DNA of 64,000 nt from positions 10,714,485 to 10,778,484 of the forward strand of contig NC_134027.1 of assembly GCF_964204645.1 (NCBI RefSeq), read 5' to 3'. This DNA is from Tubulanus polymorphus. Lineage: Eukaryota > Nemertea > Palaeonemertea > Tubulaniformes > Tubulanidae. Positions 45,966-59,400 of the stretch are shown piece after piece. Each line of letters opens with the position of its first letter. Positions within the stretch are counted from its first letter, which is position 1. The position numbers and the translations under genes were made by a program. The notes under the pieces are model-generated. The model did not search any database, was not told the DNA's origin, and saw only the letters and a program-made list of their open reading frames with translations.

Positions 45966-48084
45966 TTTTCTCGTATATTCTCTGAGAATCCGGTAAGATT
46001 TTTTAGGCGCTGAACGTTTACGTATTGTATATTTACGAAATATTGTATACACAAGAATACACCTTCCGAAGAATGCATCAAAACTTCCACACGTCGTACT
46101 TAACACATTGTATCTTACATCAACCTTATAGTCCAATGACACTCACATATCCAGTGTTTTTTAACGTATATTGATTTTCTTCTGATAAACGGAAACGGTT
46201 ATTTCTAAGAATAATAAATTCCGTACTTTCACCGTCATATCCACAAAAGTTTTGCATTTGCTCGTATAGTTTGAGTGTACACTAAAATAAAACTGTGATT
46301 CAAGACAATCTGGTTATATGCTCGTGTGTTTACCGAGCCATTGTTTTCCTTGTCTGGATATAGATTTATCAAAAACGGAATTTCCCGAAGTCGACAATTC
46401 TATTGAAACCAGGAACTCTCCTGCAAAACATTTAGGCGTGTATGCGGAAGCTTTTCGAGTTGTTTCTTGAGAACACTCAATTCGAAATGATATTCATTTA
46501 TCGTATGCATAAAAACGCTTACTGGGACCTTCTTTCTAGCAGCCTTAGAGTTTAAATGCTTCTGCAAATCGCAATTCAATTTTTTCATTAAGCGCTTCTC
46601 TGAGGTGGCTGCGCATCGATTGCATGATTCTGTGACGCTTGCCAGTAGTTTGGAGGAAATAGGTTTGTCATTGCACCACCAAACCTTGATTTGTTGCCAA
46701 ACTCTCCGAATCAGTCACCGTTTATAGATGCACCATTTCTATTTCATATGTTTTGTTCGAGATGTTTAATTTGCTTTCATCGTTCATGTATTCATATTAA
46801 TAACATATTATTTATAAATTGGAAAATTATGAATATTACTTTCTTTCTTCGAGGAGTAAGCGAGAAATTTAGTTAATCGTGGACCATTGCACGCATATCC
46901 AGTGGGACGCACAAGCGTCATTTGATAGATAGGAATTTGGCGTAAGTAGAATAAAACAATAGGTTGCTTTCGACAGCGTAGAGAAAAGTGGAATTTGGCA
47001 GAGAGTAATGAACTAATATTGGTGGCTGATTCAGGCCATATTTTCATGTTTCACTCTTTTGTTTTAACGCGGCGTTAAAACAAAAAATAAATCTGTTTTA
47101 ACAAACGTGGCGTTAGAACAAATAGTCAACAATTAAAACAAAATCATTGGTGGATATTGAGGTTGTATCTTTTTCTAAATATGGTCCGAATCAGCCACAT
47201 ATCTGCATAGAGCGGAAAATGGAAATTAAACGTGATTTTTGTCACAATTATCACGCGAATTCAAAACAATGAAATTATCGATAAACGCTTAACAAACGAA
47301 ACACTTCTGAAATCTACAGTTATCGGTAAAATCATGAAACGTAATCTGCTTTGCTCATTAATTATGAACGAACAGAGAACGCTTATTTTACTGAACCAGC
47401 TGTAACATCATTTTTCAGTTCAGCGATGATTTTCCAATAGCAGGTATTGTGAAATATATTTCTGACATGGGTATAAAACCGAAGTATGCAGCTTGCAGGT
47501 GCATGGTCGTCCGAAAACATGCCGGGTTAAATGGTAGGTATATATTATCATGTATATCATCAGCTGACTTTCTAAACAGCAAATTGTTAAATTACATGTA
47601 TTTCAATTAATAGAATCATGGAATTAAGGTATTTCGAAATATTTGGTTGCATGCAAAACACGAGAAACGATATAACGAGATTGATTTACAGCCACGGTGG
47701 TCGTTTAGTGTAAACATCATTGAATCAACCACAAAACTCATGTGAATCCACTTCAACATCTAAATATGAATTCTAATGTCATTATTTATCGATTCAATTC
47801 ACGACGTATGATTTATGTTTGCGGTAATACCAGGCCAATATGAGTCCAATAAATTGTAATGAACGTGTTCAATATTGTGTCATTTTACACAAATAGTGAT
47901 ATCATACTTTTGTCGTATCACTGGTCATTATCACCGGTCATACGCCCGGTTTAGCTGGTTCGAATGGGATTGAAAGACGCACACCCCTAGAAGGCAGGTC
48001 CACATTCAATCCGACGAACGCTGTCGCGTCGAAATGGCAAACCGTGAAAAAGCCTTTTACGACGAGATTTCGCATTTCCCATAC
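45966..48084. other. 5' flank of locus D; non-coding
   Basis: About 46130-47010 is a diverged relative of the upstream flank of receptor units 1-3 (for example TTTACCGAG near 46330 and the CGACAG/GTGGAATTTGGCAGAGA part near 46970), so it probably contains the locus D promoter. A small inverted repeat with TTGTTTTAACGC lies near 47060-47110. No gene is seen. Confidence 0.45.
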
Positions 48085-48476
48085 CAAAACATTAAAATGA
48101 AACAGACATTCTTTCGTGCATTGAAATCTGTTACGTCGTACATTATGTTATTGAATACCTTTTCTAAAAGCCGTGGCGCCTGCCGAATATAGCTATTCTA
48201 CGCATTGTTCTCACGACAGATTAATCATTACCGAATAACTTTTTAGACGTATCACAAATCATAGTTTATGACGCTCACTTTGTTGAGTAAAGATGTGTAC
48301 TAGTAATTTGAATATGTCTCTTGCATTGTAGGTCAGCAACATGAATAGTTCTTCAAGTTGTGCTTCAGGCGTCGATAGTTGTGCGTGAATAAAAACGAAT
48401 AGTGGATATAGATGGCAAAATATTCTCGAAAAAAAACGAGAATACTTTCCTTAACTTTCGTCGAATCCTTATCGAA

Positions 48477-50392
48477 ATGTACGCATCATTTTACCGCGTA
48501 TTACTATTGTTGGTTTATTTCGCAAATGGCGCTATGAGTCAATGTCCGAGGCAATGTAGATGTAATATGGTCTTAACTTGGATCGATTGTCGTGACTCAA
48601 GAATACTTAACATTTCTTCCAATTGGAGCATTTTTCGGACGGCAACATACTTGGATTTATCTCAGAATTTGATTTCGGATATTCGAGAATTCCCTCGCAA
48701 TAAACTAGTCCACTTGGTGTTATTCAACAACTCTATTTCGACAATTGGCAATGGCTCGATGAAAAATGCCTCAAATTTGATGAATCTAAATCTTGGATAT
48801 AACGACATCAGTACGCTGAATCGGGATGGTTTCGTCGGTTTATGGCAGCTGAAAATCTTAAGTTTAACGCATAACAAATTAAAAACTATCAGACAAATTG
48901 ACCTTCATCACCTCGTACGTTTGGAAGATTTGGATCTGTCTCATAATATGATTAAATTCATCACTGAGCGTGCATTCATAAGGCTGCCTGAACTATCGAT
49001 GCTGAACGTGTCTCACAACTATATTCATCGCCTTCATGATGATTGGTTCAACGAAAAATCGAATTTGAAAATGTTCAACATTTCGCATAATAAAATCGAT
49101 ACTTTGATCGGTCGACCGTTTCGTAATTTGCATAACTTGACGTCACTTGACCTGCGCTGCAATCACATCAACGGAATAACTAGAGACACGTTTGCGAAAC
49201 AACGTCGCCTAGAGAACGTATATCTGCAGCATAATCGAATTTACAGCATCGAAGAAAATTCGTTCAATTCGTCATGGAAGCAATTATCAATAGTGGACGT
49301 TAGCGATAACTTGTTATCATTCCTACCGAAGAGGTTGTTACCGTGGTCCCGTTTAGACTACCTTAACTTGACCAATAATACCTGGACTTGCGACTGCGAC
49401 GTGCTGTGGATGAAAGATCTTCCATCAACTGCTTATCTCGTGTAAGCGCATTTTATTTGCTTATTGCACATCAGTTACTATCACATCAATGCGAGCGGCG
49501 TTGGTGAGTGGTCAGAGCATTCGAATAGGAAGCCAGGTCGTGGGTCCGAGCCCCGTACAAAATTGTAGTGTCCCCGGGCAAGATAATTTTCCTCATTGCC
49601 TCCTTTTCACCCGGGATTAAATGGGTACGTGGTCTGAAAGATGACTCCTGAGCGGCTAGCAGCTGTTCGGATGGTACTTCTCCCAGAAATGACTGGAATA
49701 TATATGGTTAGGGTTATAGGCTGGGTTGGGGGTAATAAGCGCTGTCCTCCAATGTATCACAGTCAAAAGGCGTTATTAAATTCAAATTAGTATTATTGCA
49801 AGCTTCCGAGATCAGTTTCGGTGGGTGACGGCCAATGATAAATGATTCTCATTTAGCTACAGAGAAATAAAATCAGAGAAGTTGTATAGGAAATGGCCTT
49901 CATTCCAATTCCAAGAACTGTTAAGCGATGGAAACCTTGCGCTTTGCAAACCAGACTACCTGTCAACGAAAATAAGAGTAGTTTGAAATCGATTGAAAAC
50001 GAACTAGAAATTATTCTGATTTTGAGGGTAATTCGATACAACTGTTGTCAAATAGAAGTGTCCGAGAGTTTCCAATTAAAATTCAGATTAAAATGGCTAA
50101 TTTCCAAATTATTGTTCATTTCAGTTGCTCCGCTCCGCGATATTTACGAGGTGTGCTTATCGTCGATGTTGAGAAACATTTGTATTGTTCGTCAATTGCC
50201 AGTTGGGTTCTGCTCGGAACACTCGTCCCGGTCAGCCTGATATTCGTTATCAGTACCGGCGCGATAGCACGTAGATACAAATGCCATCGGAAGCGGCGCG
50301 AAAATGCCAGTTCTTCGGTGAAATACGAGCAATACAGAAACGAAGGCGAGCAGACTGATTTCTTATTTTTACGTTCGTCTGCGATATTGTAA
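48477..50392 (+). CDS. LRR single-pass membrane protein
   Basis: Two exons, 48477-49441 and 50125-50392, 410 codons. The donor is GTAAGC after CTCGT and the acceptor TTTCAG; both are phase 2. Signal peptide (VLLLLVYFANGAMS), LRRNT cysteine cluster (CPRQCRC), about ten LRRs of 22-25 residues with LxxLxLxxN cores, then an LRRCT split by the intron (CDCDVLW before, CSAP and LYC after), membrane span at about residues 350-370 (LVPVSLIFVIST) and a 40-residue basic then acidic tail. I place the start at 48477 rather than the in-frame ATG at 48402, because the signal peptide begins there and the broken copy at 32398 begins at the matching ATG. AATAAA at 50425-50430. Extracellular recognition or adhesion is the usual role of such proteins; the ligand is unknown. 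Confidence 0.88.
49490..49800 (+). mobile_element. tRNA-derived SINE in LRR gene intron
   Basis: The first 70 bp look like a tRNA: an A-box-like GGTGAGTGGTCAGAGC and a B-box GGTCCGAGCCC at the usual spacing. A unique body follows (CCCCGGGCAAGATAATTTTC and on) with an AT-rich end near 49790. It is in the same orientation as the gene, inside the only intron. Confidence 0.65.
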
Positions 50393-50430
50393 AAAGAATC
50401 CGATGTTGAAAAAAATATTTACTGAATAAA

Positions 50431-51871
50431 AAAACAAATAAGCCATACGATTTTTTCTAAGTCGAAATTTCGACGTTTTAAACTCGAAATTTTGGAATTT
50501 CGGAATTTCGGATATAAAGTCAACATTCCGAGATACCAAGTGAAAAGGTCGAGTTACTAAGTCAAAATGCGACTTAGTTGGTTAGTAAATCGAAATTTCG
50601 AGTTCAAAAGTCGAAATTAAGACTTTGTATAGATAACTAAGTCAAAATTTAAAGTAACTAAAGCCGAATTTTGAAAAAAAACATATGGCCACTATGCTCT
50701 TCCGTACATATATACATGTAAATGATTTTTTTGAATGTAGGTAAAGATGAAATGTCGCGGGAAAAACCGATTTTTTTATTGCCCACCTATAGAAATCGAA
50801 TCGTGATATTATAATGGTATAATGATTTATAATAGATTCCTTCTTCAAACTGTATTTGTATCTTATCTTTACTGTCGATAAATACAAATATACACTGTAT
50901 ATCCTATAACTAGGAACCAGGAACCTGTTTTTTGCTCTGTGCAAATGTAATTTCTTTGTGGCGCAAACAATGTTATCGTAATTGAAAATTAATGGTTGGC
51001 TAATATCTTAAATGAGCAAATAGTTATTTGTGTTACATGTATATAGTGTAAAAAAAAACAAACGAAGTACATTCAAAACTCGTTTTAAGTTATTATGGGA
51101 TAAGTCGTCAGTACAGAAATCGTCTTTTATTTTGAGTCCAATTTATATTTCCAATTCATCTATTGTGCAACTTCCAAGCTGTAAATGATATGCTGGTGCA
51201 GTTGTTTTTGCGAGAAAATTCACTGCATTGAAATGTAGTTTCCAAGCAATAAAGATGAAATCCTGAAGAATGGTGTATGTGTCTTTTTGTTGAAAATCAT
51301 CTGCCTCATTTTCTAAAAACTCGCTTTTTTATTTTTCCAATATTTTACCGGCTTAAAGAAGGACGAAAATCAATGTAGCAAACGGAAAACTTTCATTTTA
51401 CCGAATTGAACGGATTATCGGAGACTACTGTATCTATCAGATCTATTGTATGAATGAAGATATTTTTTGATTTAGACTTCTTATTCGTATATATATGTAT
51501 CTCTAATTTCTAATATTTCTAATGTATGTGTATCTAAGCGCAGGTTAAGCCTTGTAGATCATCGATGGTCAGTTATTGTGTAAATGTAGGTTATACATTA
51601 TATATATTTTGTATCAAAATCGAATATTTCGTATCTATCCAAAAGAATATGTCCCTCATTTTCTGATATGTATTTTTCGTTCGGATGGTGTGTCGTCAGA
51701 ACCAGTCACCAATCGGGTCCGGCTCTATGAGCGAAACTTGACATGACCAAACTCCAGATTCCGGTTTAATAAACTGGTATCAACTCTAGCCCGGGTTGCT
51801 AACTCAATTCATTTTCAGTAAAGTTGACCCCCGGGTTAAGGTTAATATACCAGTCTATAAAGCTGGCCTCA
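50431..51871. other. Non-coding; degenerate AAGTCGAAATT repeat
   Basis: 50450-50680 is a loose tandem of AAGTCGAAATTT-like words, some inverted. The stretch to about 51060 resembles the 3' flank of the broken LRR copy (33380-33690). Nothing else is recognised. Confidence 0.5.
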
Positions 51872-51974
51872 GGACCCAGTTCCACAGTTGTGAGTTAACA
51901 TGAGTTAAAGTTAGTTCATTTTCAGCGATTTAACCCAGAGTTAAATCTTAACTCGGTAGTGTGGAACTGGACCC
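51872..51974. mobile_element. MITE, GGGTCCAGTTCCACAG family
   Basis: Third full copy, with ends ACCCAGTTCCACAGTTGTGA and the complement of a close variant. Confidence 0.7.
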
Positions 51975-53093
51975 AGGATTCTTTTTAGCCTCTCGGTTTG
52001 CGCAGGTCAGACCAACCGATCGACGATACCCAGAACGCCAGGCCGCATAACATCTTTAAGCCACGTGGGTCTATGGGCACAATCAGACGTAGCCCCACAG
52101 TAATTGGTGGTCAGGTATAATCAGCTACGATACCCACCCCCAACGTCAGCCTCAATAAGCTAGGCCTAAGTAATAACAGATCGACTTTTACGAAATGTGA
52201 GTGATTTTCTGACGAAGAAGACATGATTCAACCGTGAACTACTCTAAAACGAAGTTTAGAGTTTTAGATGATTCAACTAATGACATGTGGCAGCTGACTG
52301 TTGACACGACGTGAACGTGCAAACGAAATCAAAGCCTCATATTCTATAGCTTTTATTTAGCGAATTTCATCTAAATTGGGGCGTGGTCCATGCCAATGGA
52401 TTCAGTAACGACGTCGTATATTTACAAGATCCCAATGAAACCTTACGGGCGCCGATTTACTATGTTTCTACGTCTTGTATTTGGTTTGGCCTCATTACGC
52501 AAGCATCCTGGGGACACAAGAAAAAAAATAGATATCTGATTTATGCATTGATAAGAAATTCGATGTATTTTTTGATCAGATATAATTCGTAAGAAACTGG
52601 ATTAATTTTTCCCATTTCCAGCACGAAATGTACGTCTCGTCAGTAAATCAAAATCGTCATCAGATTGTATGAATTACGTAAGAAAAGGCCGGAATTCAAG
52701 TGTTTTTTTATGAGATTTAGAATTTACGAAAATCGATTTAGTGAATAAAATGATTTTTTCCCATTTACTTATAACTACCAATTTTCTTATTAAATCATTC
52801 CAAAGCGTGAAACCACTGCCGGTAGGGGGATCTTATCGAATTAAAATAATTCTTTTTATTTTCGAATTATGAAGCGGGTGTAGTTAAACACTATTAAGTG
52901 TTATTGTTTTTTTAAATGTTTATATAATTATTTTGTCATCGCTTTTTCAATAAATTTGGTATTTCGTCCTTTTTTCTCATCTTTTCTAATAAAAAATCAG
53001 GCCTTGAATATCATATTACTCGAAGGAAAATAAAGATTTTTGGAATGGAATTGAATTATGTCTATATCGGAAATATAGTTATTTATTGCTTTG
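51975..53093. other. Non-coding upstream of TSR1
   Basis: At 52383-52470 there is a conserved segment also seen at 30190-30255. No supported gene. Confidence 0.4.
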
Positions 53094-53149
53094 TGACGTC
53101 AATTTGTGTTTTATCGGTGGTTTGTTGTTATTGTTTACATCTGACGTCA
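53094..53149. promoter_or_regulatory. Two CRE-type palindromes upstream of TSR1
   Basis: TGACGTCA occurs at 53094-53101 and 53142-53149, about 335 and 280 bp before the TSR1 start codon. This is the consensus site for CREB/ATF proteins. Two perfect 8-mers within 56 bp are unlikely by chance in AT-rich DNA; regulation itself is not shown. Confidence 0.4.
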
Positions 53150-53428
53150 TCGATAACTCATCTCGAGTGGTTTAAATCGGAATCAGCCGCGGTTAACTCC
53201 GCGGCCTTTTCCTTCAAATTGAATTCAATCAAATTTTGATTATTCACTTTATCGAATCAAACCTGTGACCTGTTGAACTGATTTTGTTTCATATATTAGT
53301 CGACAACAGGCATTATATGATAAACCCGGTTCCTTTGGGGACTGGTAAAACGTGAGCGAAAGAAATAGTCGCCCCGAAAAATAACAAACCCGACGCTGCA
53401 TCATCCGAATGAACCATCCGTTACAGCA

Positions 53429-56400
53429 ATGGCGGATTCTGGAAATGTAGCCCATCGGGCCGGCGCGTTCAAACAACAAAATAAAACCCATAAACATGGC
53501 AAACACCGCAGCAAAGGCATGCTCGAAAAGGGAAGGAAGGGTCAGTTCCTAGAGCGGTGGTCGGGGGTCACAAACTCCTGAACCGGCTTTGAAACGGTGT
53601 AATTTAAATCAAATCGACGCAATTGTGTCGTGCTATTTAGCGAACTCAAACGATAGATAATAAATTTTTGTTCGGGCCTTCTCTTTTACGCGTGTGAATT
53701 TTCACATTTACTCGTTGTTTTTTATTACTCTGGTTAATAGTCGTGTCTATCTTTCTCATTCAGGAAAAATTGGATTTAAATCGTTATCCAAGCGGCCTAA
53801 ACATATTTTGACCAAACAAGATCGAAAAAATCAGGTAGAGATGTAGTTACCAGGTTACCTAAAATAGTAATTGTTGGTAGTAAGCTTTTTAGCCCACTTG
53901 GGACTTATGTCCCAGCGGGCTATTGCGTTCACTTTTCGTCCGTCCGTCCGTAGACGGAATCCAGTTATTTGGGAAGTTTTGAAGACCTTTCAAGGTAATG
54001 TCTTGATATTTGGTTTATACATGTATGTATCTACCCTAGACATATCTTAAGCCCAAAAACTGGCCCTGTCAGAATCAAGATGGCCAACTGGCAGCCATTG
54101 TTGTTCGCTAAAATCAGCACTTGTTACACGTTTTTGAACTTTTTGGGGGAAATTTTGAAGACGCCTTGATCAATTACCTTGATCTTTCATGTACATTTGA
54201 ATAACAAAAATTGGGTCGATCAGACTCAAGATGGTCATCCTATGGCCTTTTTGGTGGCCAAAAATGTCAATTTTGGCCCGAATTCTGAGTCCTGTAGCTT
54301 CCTACTGGTTTGCAATTTCTCATTGCAATTGCTGATGGGTATTCTTTGGAAAGGGATATTTCATACCTGAGACAGGTATTTTTGATCAGCCAATTATGAC
54401 GCAATTGGCGGCCATCTTGGTGTCAGTACTCCTTCTTAGGTGGGAAAAAGTTTTTCGACATTATATCGATACCTAAGCATATTTTCTTACGTTCTTCTTA
54501 TGTTAATCCAAATTTATTAGGAATGAAGTCGAAGTAAATATTTTGCAAATGCAACATTTTTCGTGTAAACGCTACTTTGCCAATGGCTTTTATATATAAT
54601 AAGATAAATAAGTAAAAATAATGATCAAATCATGGTATTAGGTTTTAGGTTAGGATTTTGATAGGGTTAGGGAATAGGGTTACGGTCTAAAGGGTCCAGA
54701 ACAGAAGTTAGGGTTTAAAGGTCTAGGGTCTGTTTTACTAGAGATGGAGTTAGGTTAAGGTTGAGTGTTTGTATGTAGTCTGAATACCTGACATCGTTAC
54801 GGTCCCCTACAACGTTGTTTGAGGAACAACGGCTAGATACTACACTAGCTTATAGGCCTATGTAATTAAAACTTTCAGAGTGATTCCATGAGCCGGTGGT
54901 CGATGCATGCCATATGCTGGCCCAGGTTCAAAAACTGCTCTGCTCTTTATTCTCAAACTCTCCACTTTCCTGGAAGCTGAGCCCCCAGCAGACATGGCTA
55001 TGCATAGTGTAAATTAGCCAATCAGCACAAGCCATTGGCAAAATAGCATTTACAGGAATAATGCCGCCTTGGCAAAATATCACATGCCATTTTACTAATC
55101 TGTTTTTAGGAAGACAGTGGATATCGAGCTTACTCTGATTTATCCTGGTTAATGTTGTAATGCCAATAACTCATTCTGATGGCTGATTCACAATGCGCAT
55201 AGATGACTTTCCGAAAAAGAGAAAATCAAATAGAAAATTCTGTATGCCTATTTGAACCCGAGCTAGCACATCGCTTACGCAACCCTTTCCTTCTTCTCAC
55301 ATGTGGGATTTCTGGTCTCAGTAGTTGACAGATTTTAGTTACAGATTTAGTTTATGTAATCACGGGTCTGATTAGATTTGATTATGAGCTATGCTTGTGC
55401 ACTGGTAGGGTGTCTTATTGTAAATTAGGTGTAAGTAATTGATTTTGATAATTATGATATTCGGATGACCCGGGCAATGACTAGGTGTGTTTGATTGGGT
55501 TGACTGAGCTGACTAGTTGTCTCAATTCCCTGTTCGATTGATGAACTCAGGTCACCTCGGTCTAGAGTGATTTAGCCCTTTCTGAAGGTTGGTCGGGCAG
55601 ACCGAACCAGTCAACTCGGTCGTTCAACTGTGCACACCTATTAATGAGCCCCCAAACCTCTACTTTAAGACCTAAAACTCCTTACTTTAAGACCTAAAAC
55701 TCCTAACCATCCTAATCCTAATCATGAAAATGCAATTGTTATTTTCATCAGTATATATAATGTAGAGGGGTGACATAATGATTCCGCATCGGCATAATAT
55801 CCACTGTCTCAATTAGCCCACTTGAGACTACGTCCCATTGGGCTATTCGTTCACTTTTCCTCTGTATCCATCCATATAACATAATCCAGTTATTTTGGCA
55901 TGTCTTGAAGATGCTTCAATGAAGTGTCTTGATATTTCGTTCTTTTATCTGCCTCAGACAGATATGCAGCCCAAAAACTGGCCTGATCAGTTCAAGATGT
56001 TCACTGAAATCTGCGCTTGCTATGAATTTTTGAAATTTTTAAGGGAGAATTTGTAAAAGTGTCTTATTTATAAAATTGTTTTGCTTACCATTTTTCATGA
56101 AGTTGCACCAAGAAAGAAAACGAAAACGCGAAGAAGTTTTGGCTAAAAAACGTAATCGTGGAAGTGCTAATACTCCTCCTCATTTAGTGGTAGGTTATTA
56201 CTGCAGTTCCTTTCGGATCTGGATGCAGAAGCAGATCTGATCAAGTGTCAATGGAAATGTGAACTTTTCCAGCAAATCTCCATTCCTTAACCAGAGTTGC
56301 CACTTCTGCGGATTTCTCCGGAATTCCGGATTTAAAAAAAATCCAATTTCATTTCCGGATTTTCGGGAGAAGTCAAATAACCACAAAAGAAAACATCGCG

Positions 56401-59400
56401 AAAAAAATAAAATCAATTCGGGATACGACCCTAAACATCAAAACGTAACGGCTCCGTAGAGGGTTCAAAAAAGCCGTATTGTGCTACCACGTAGTGGCAA
56501 CGACCCCGCAGTACACGATTAAACCAAGATGACGGGACGATCGAAATCGACTGACGCTTCGTTTGTTTTTTGCTCTGGTTTATACATGAGCTGTATTTGA
56601 CGGAACCAATCGCTATTTGAAAAAATGATCTATACACATTGTTGTTATTGACATATCTTGGAGTGAGTGAGTGTATAACCTTTGAGAAAATGCTTACTGA
56701 AAGTTTGAAGCGACAGATTTTCATTGGATTGTAATTGACAGACGTGAAAATTGATACACACTTCCGGTAATCAATGCGCCAGAACGCATCTTTTGGCGTT
56801 CTAATTTCAAAAATTTTCATCCAGACTTATTTTCCGGATTTTTAGCTTCACATAAGTGGCAACTCTGCTTAACTGAACATGGTCCTAAGAGCTTTCTAGG
56901 GTAACATTAGGCCTACTGAAGAGGCGTAGAAGCGTTTGCTCCAGTTTCATAAAAGTTCATTTTCAAAATAGATCTAATATCAATAGAGTGAAATAGATCG
57001 ATTTATTGAAATTCAATCGATTCATGGCGACTTCCTTGTTAGATTACCTATAAATGGTTGTGTAATGATGGATTTAGGCTTCGGGTTCAGAATATGTCAT
57101 TGATACAGGTAGATTAGTAAAGAATTCTATGTATTTTTGATGAGATGTAATTCGTGAGAAACAGCAAATGATTAAATTGTTCTATTCCAGGCTATAGTTG
57201 CCCTGTGTGATGGAATTGATGTCGATTTAGTTGTTCGAGGTTTGGATGAATGCGATGAAAATTTGCAAATCTCACAAAGTCCGACTGGACTTCATCATGT
57301 CAGGTAAAGGCCCTAACATTTTAATTTCCCAATTATTGATGGATAATCATCCATCCCTGTCATTTTTCGAACTTGGAATCTTAAGAAATCAGCCTTCTCA
57401 TAAGTGGTTGGCTCTGTTTGGGCTAAGAACAAAAGGATGTCCAGCTTGAAATTTTTTAATATTTTTTGGTTGAAAAACAGCTAAAACATTGAATATAGTC
57501 ACTGTTTCTGCACAAGAGAGCCAACTTCAAATATTTATCGTTGCCATGAGTTGAACTTTCAGTCAATATCTAAATTTGCATTGAAAATGCATGCTATACT
57601 CTATATATCTATATAGATATTGGAATTTTCACATCGTCATGAATTAACATATTTCATGGATGGCTTGAATAAGATTATCTCAGCGTATCCAGCAATTGTA
57701 GTATGAAATGTTTTAGACTAGCTTCACCTTCTTTATAACTTTATAGTTATCTACGTTACTGGATAAAACAAATTACGGTTGGCAATACCAGTTGTTTTAC
57801 TTTTAATTTACAGCGTTGCTCGATTCAAAAAGAGATTCGCCTACTTAACTCCGAGATATGGTGATTTATATGCAATGTTAGACGCAGCTAAGTTAGCAGA
57901 TTCGATGTTGTTTTTGCTGTCACCCACTGATGGCATAGATCAGTACGGAGAGTTCTGCTTGTCATGTTTGTTCGCCCAAGGTTTACCCGCGTCGTTACTG
58001 GCTGCTCAGGTATGTAGCCGGGTACCGGCGTTTTGGAAATCTGTTATTTCGGGTTTTCATGCTGTATGCAAGCAAGCTTTCCTTTTATTGTAGTAGGGCC
58101 CTTTGTGTACGAAGTGTTAGGTCTACTTATTTACGACATTATCCTTATGCACCTGACCAATGACATCGGAAGAATATGGATGTCTGAACTAAATCATTTT
58201 CAAACATTTTGAATTCGAACTTCTATAGTCAGTCAACTCATGATTTTCGGCCATATGATTATCTGCCACCCTCAGTTTTCTGCCCAGTATCTTCGAATTC
58301 CTGATTAGAAAAGTTCAGTTTGTAACCGATTATCAGATGTCAGATTATTTGAAACTGGAAGATTTTCTACGAAAAACGCTTGACTGTAGGTTAACCAGAG
58401 AAATGTTGTCATAACTTGTTTAAGCTTCCTGTGTCTGACTTAAAGCTAGTGGTTTTAATACATTTCTTATCATCTTGAGTATGCAAATATTACAGCCAGG
58501 TTAACAACTTTGGAAACAGAAATATATTTCACGTGGTTTAATGTAGATGAATGGACCCATCAGGCATTTGGCCACAATTGTATATTCCGCTTACATTTGT
58601 AATAATCATTTCAGGGAGTGAAGAACTTGCCCGCTAAAAAACAAAATGATGCCAAGAAATACTTACAAAAGTGCATTGAAAACTGGTATGTATTTATCTT
58701 GAAATATTCTCCCGAAAATGTCATTGATTCCTCATTCATGTTGATTAAGAAAAAGCTCTTAAGGGCGTGTTTTTGCAATACACGTAGATTGAGAAGGTAG
58801 CTAATCTATGTTTTAGGAAACTTAAACGTGCATTTGTTTTGACACGGGATTTATCCTAATTGGGCATTTTTTGATGTAAATAAATTAAGCAAATAGCTTA
58901 TTTGTCCAGAGAGGTGATTTAACTGTTTCATTGTAATGTATATATTATCTGTGCACAATGATCAAATCGCCTGAGCTCACAAGACAGAAATAAATGATCA
59001 CTCCACAGATCGGTGCGTTTAAGGTGTGATCCATGTTTGTTTATTGCAGGTTTCCACGTGAAAAAGTTCATTCGCTCGACAGCGAAGGAGATGACATGTT
59101 ATTGATACGTTTGCTGGGCGAACAGAAGTTGATTCCCTTGCACATGCGCGAACACCGACCGAATCTGATCGCTGAACAAGTTGAATTCATTCCGAATTCA
59201 AACGAAGATGTAGGTTTTTAGACACACCAATTTCAAATAAGGGGGTTGATTCGCTATTGCGTCACTTGGCCCTGTAGATTATCAAATAATCCCCCTTGTC
59301 TTTGGTTGTACGGCAAGTCACCAGCACTGACCAGCATGCAAATGTGGATGTAGATGTTTATTTCAGGGCATTACCCCTTTTTTGGTACAGCCTTTAGGCT

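Noticed and set aside
49490..49565. Functional tRNA gene
   Set aside because: The A and B boxes are present, but the acceptor and anticodon stems do not pair well and a SINE body follows.
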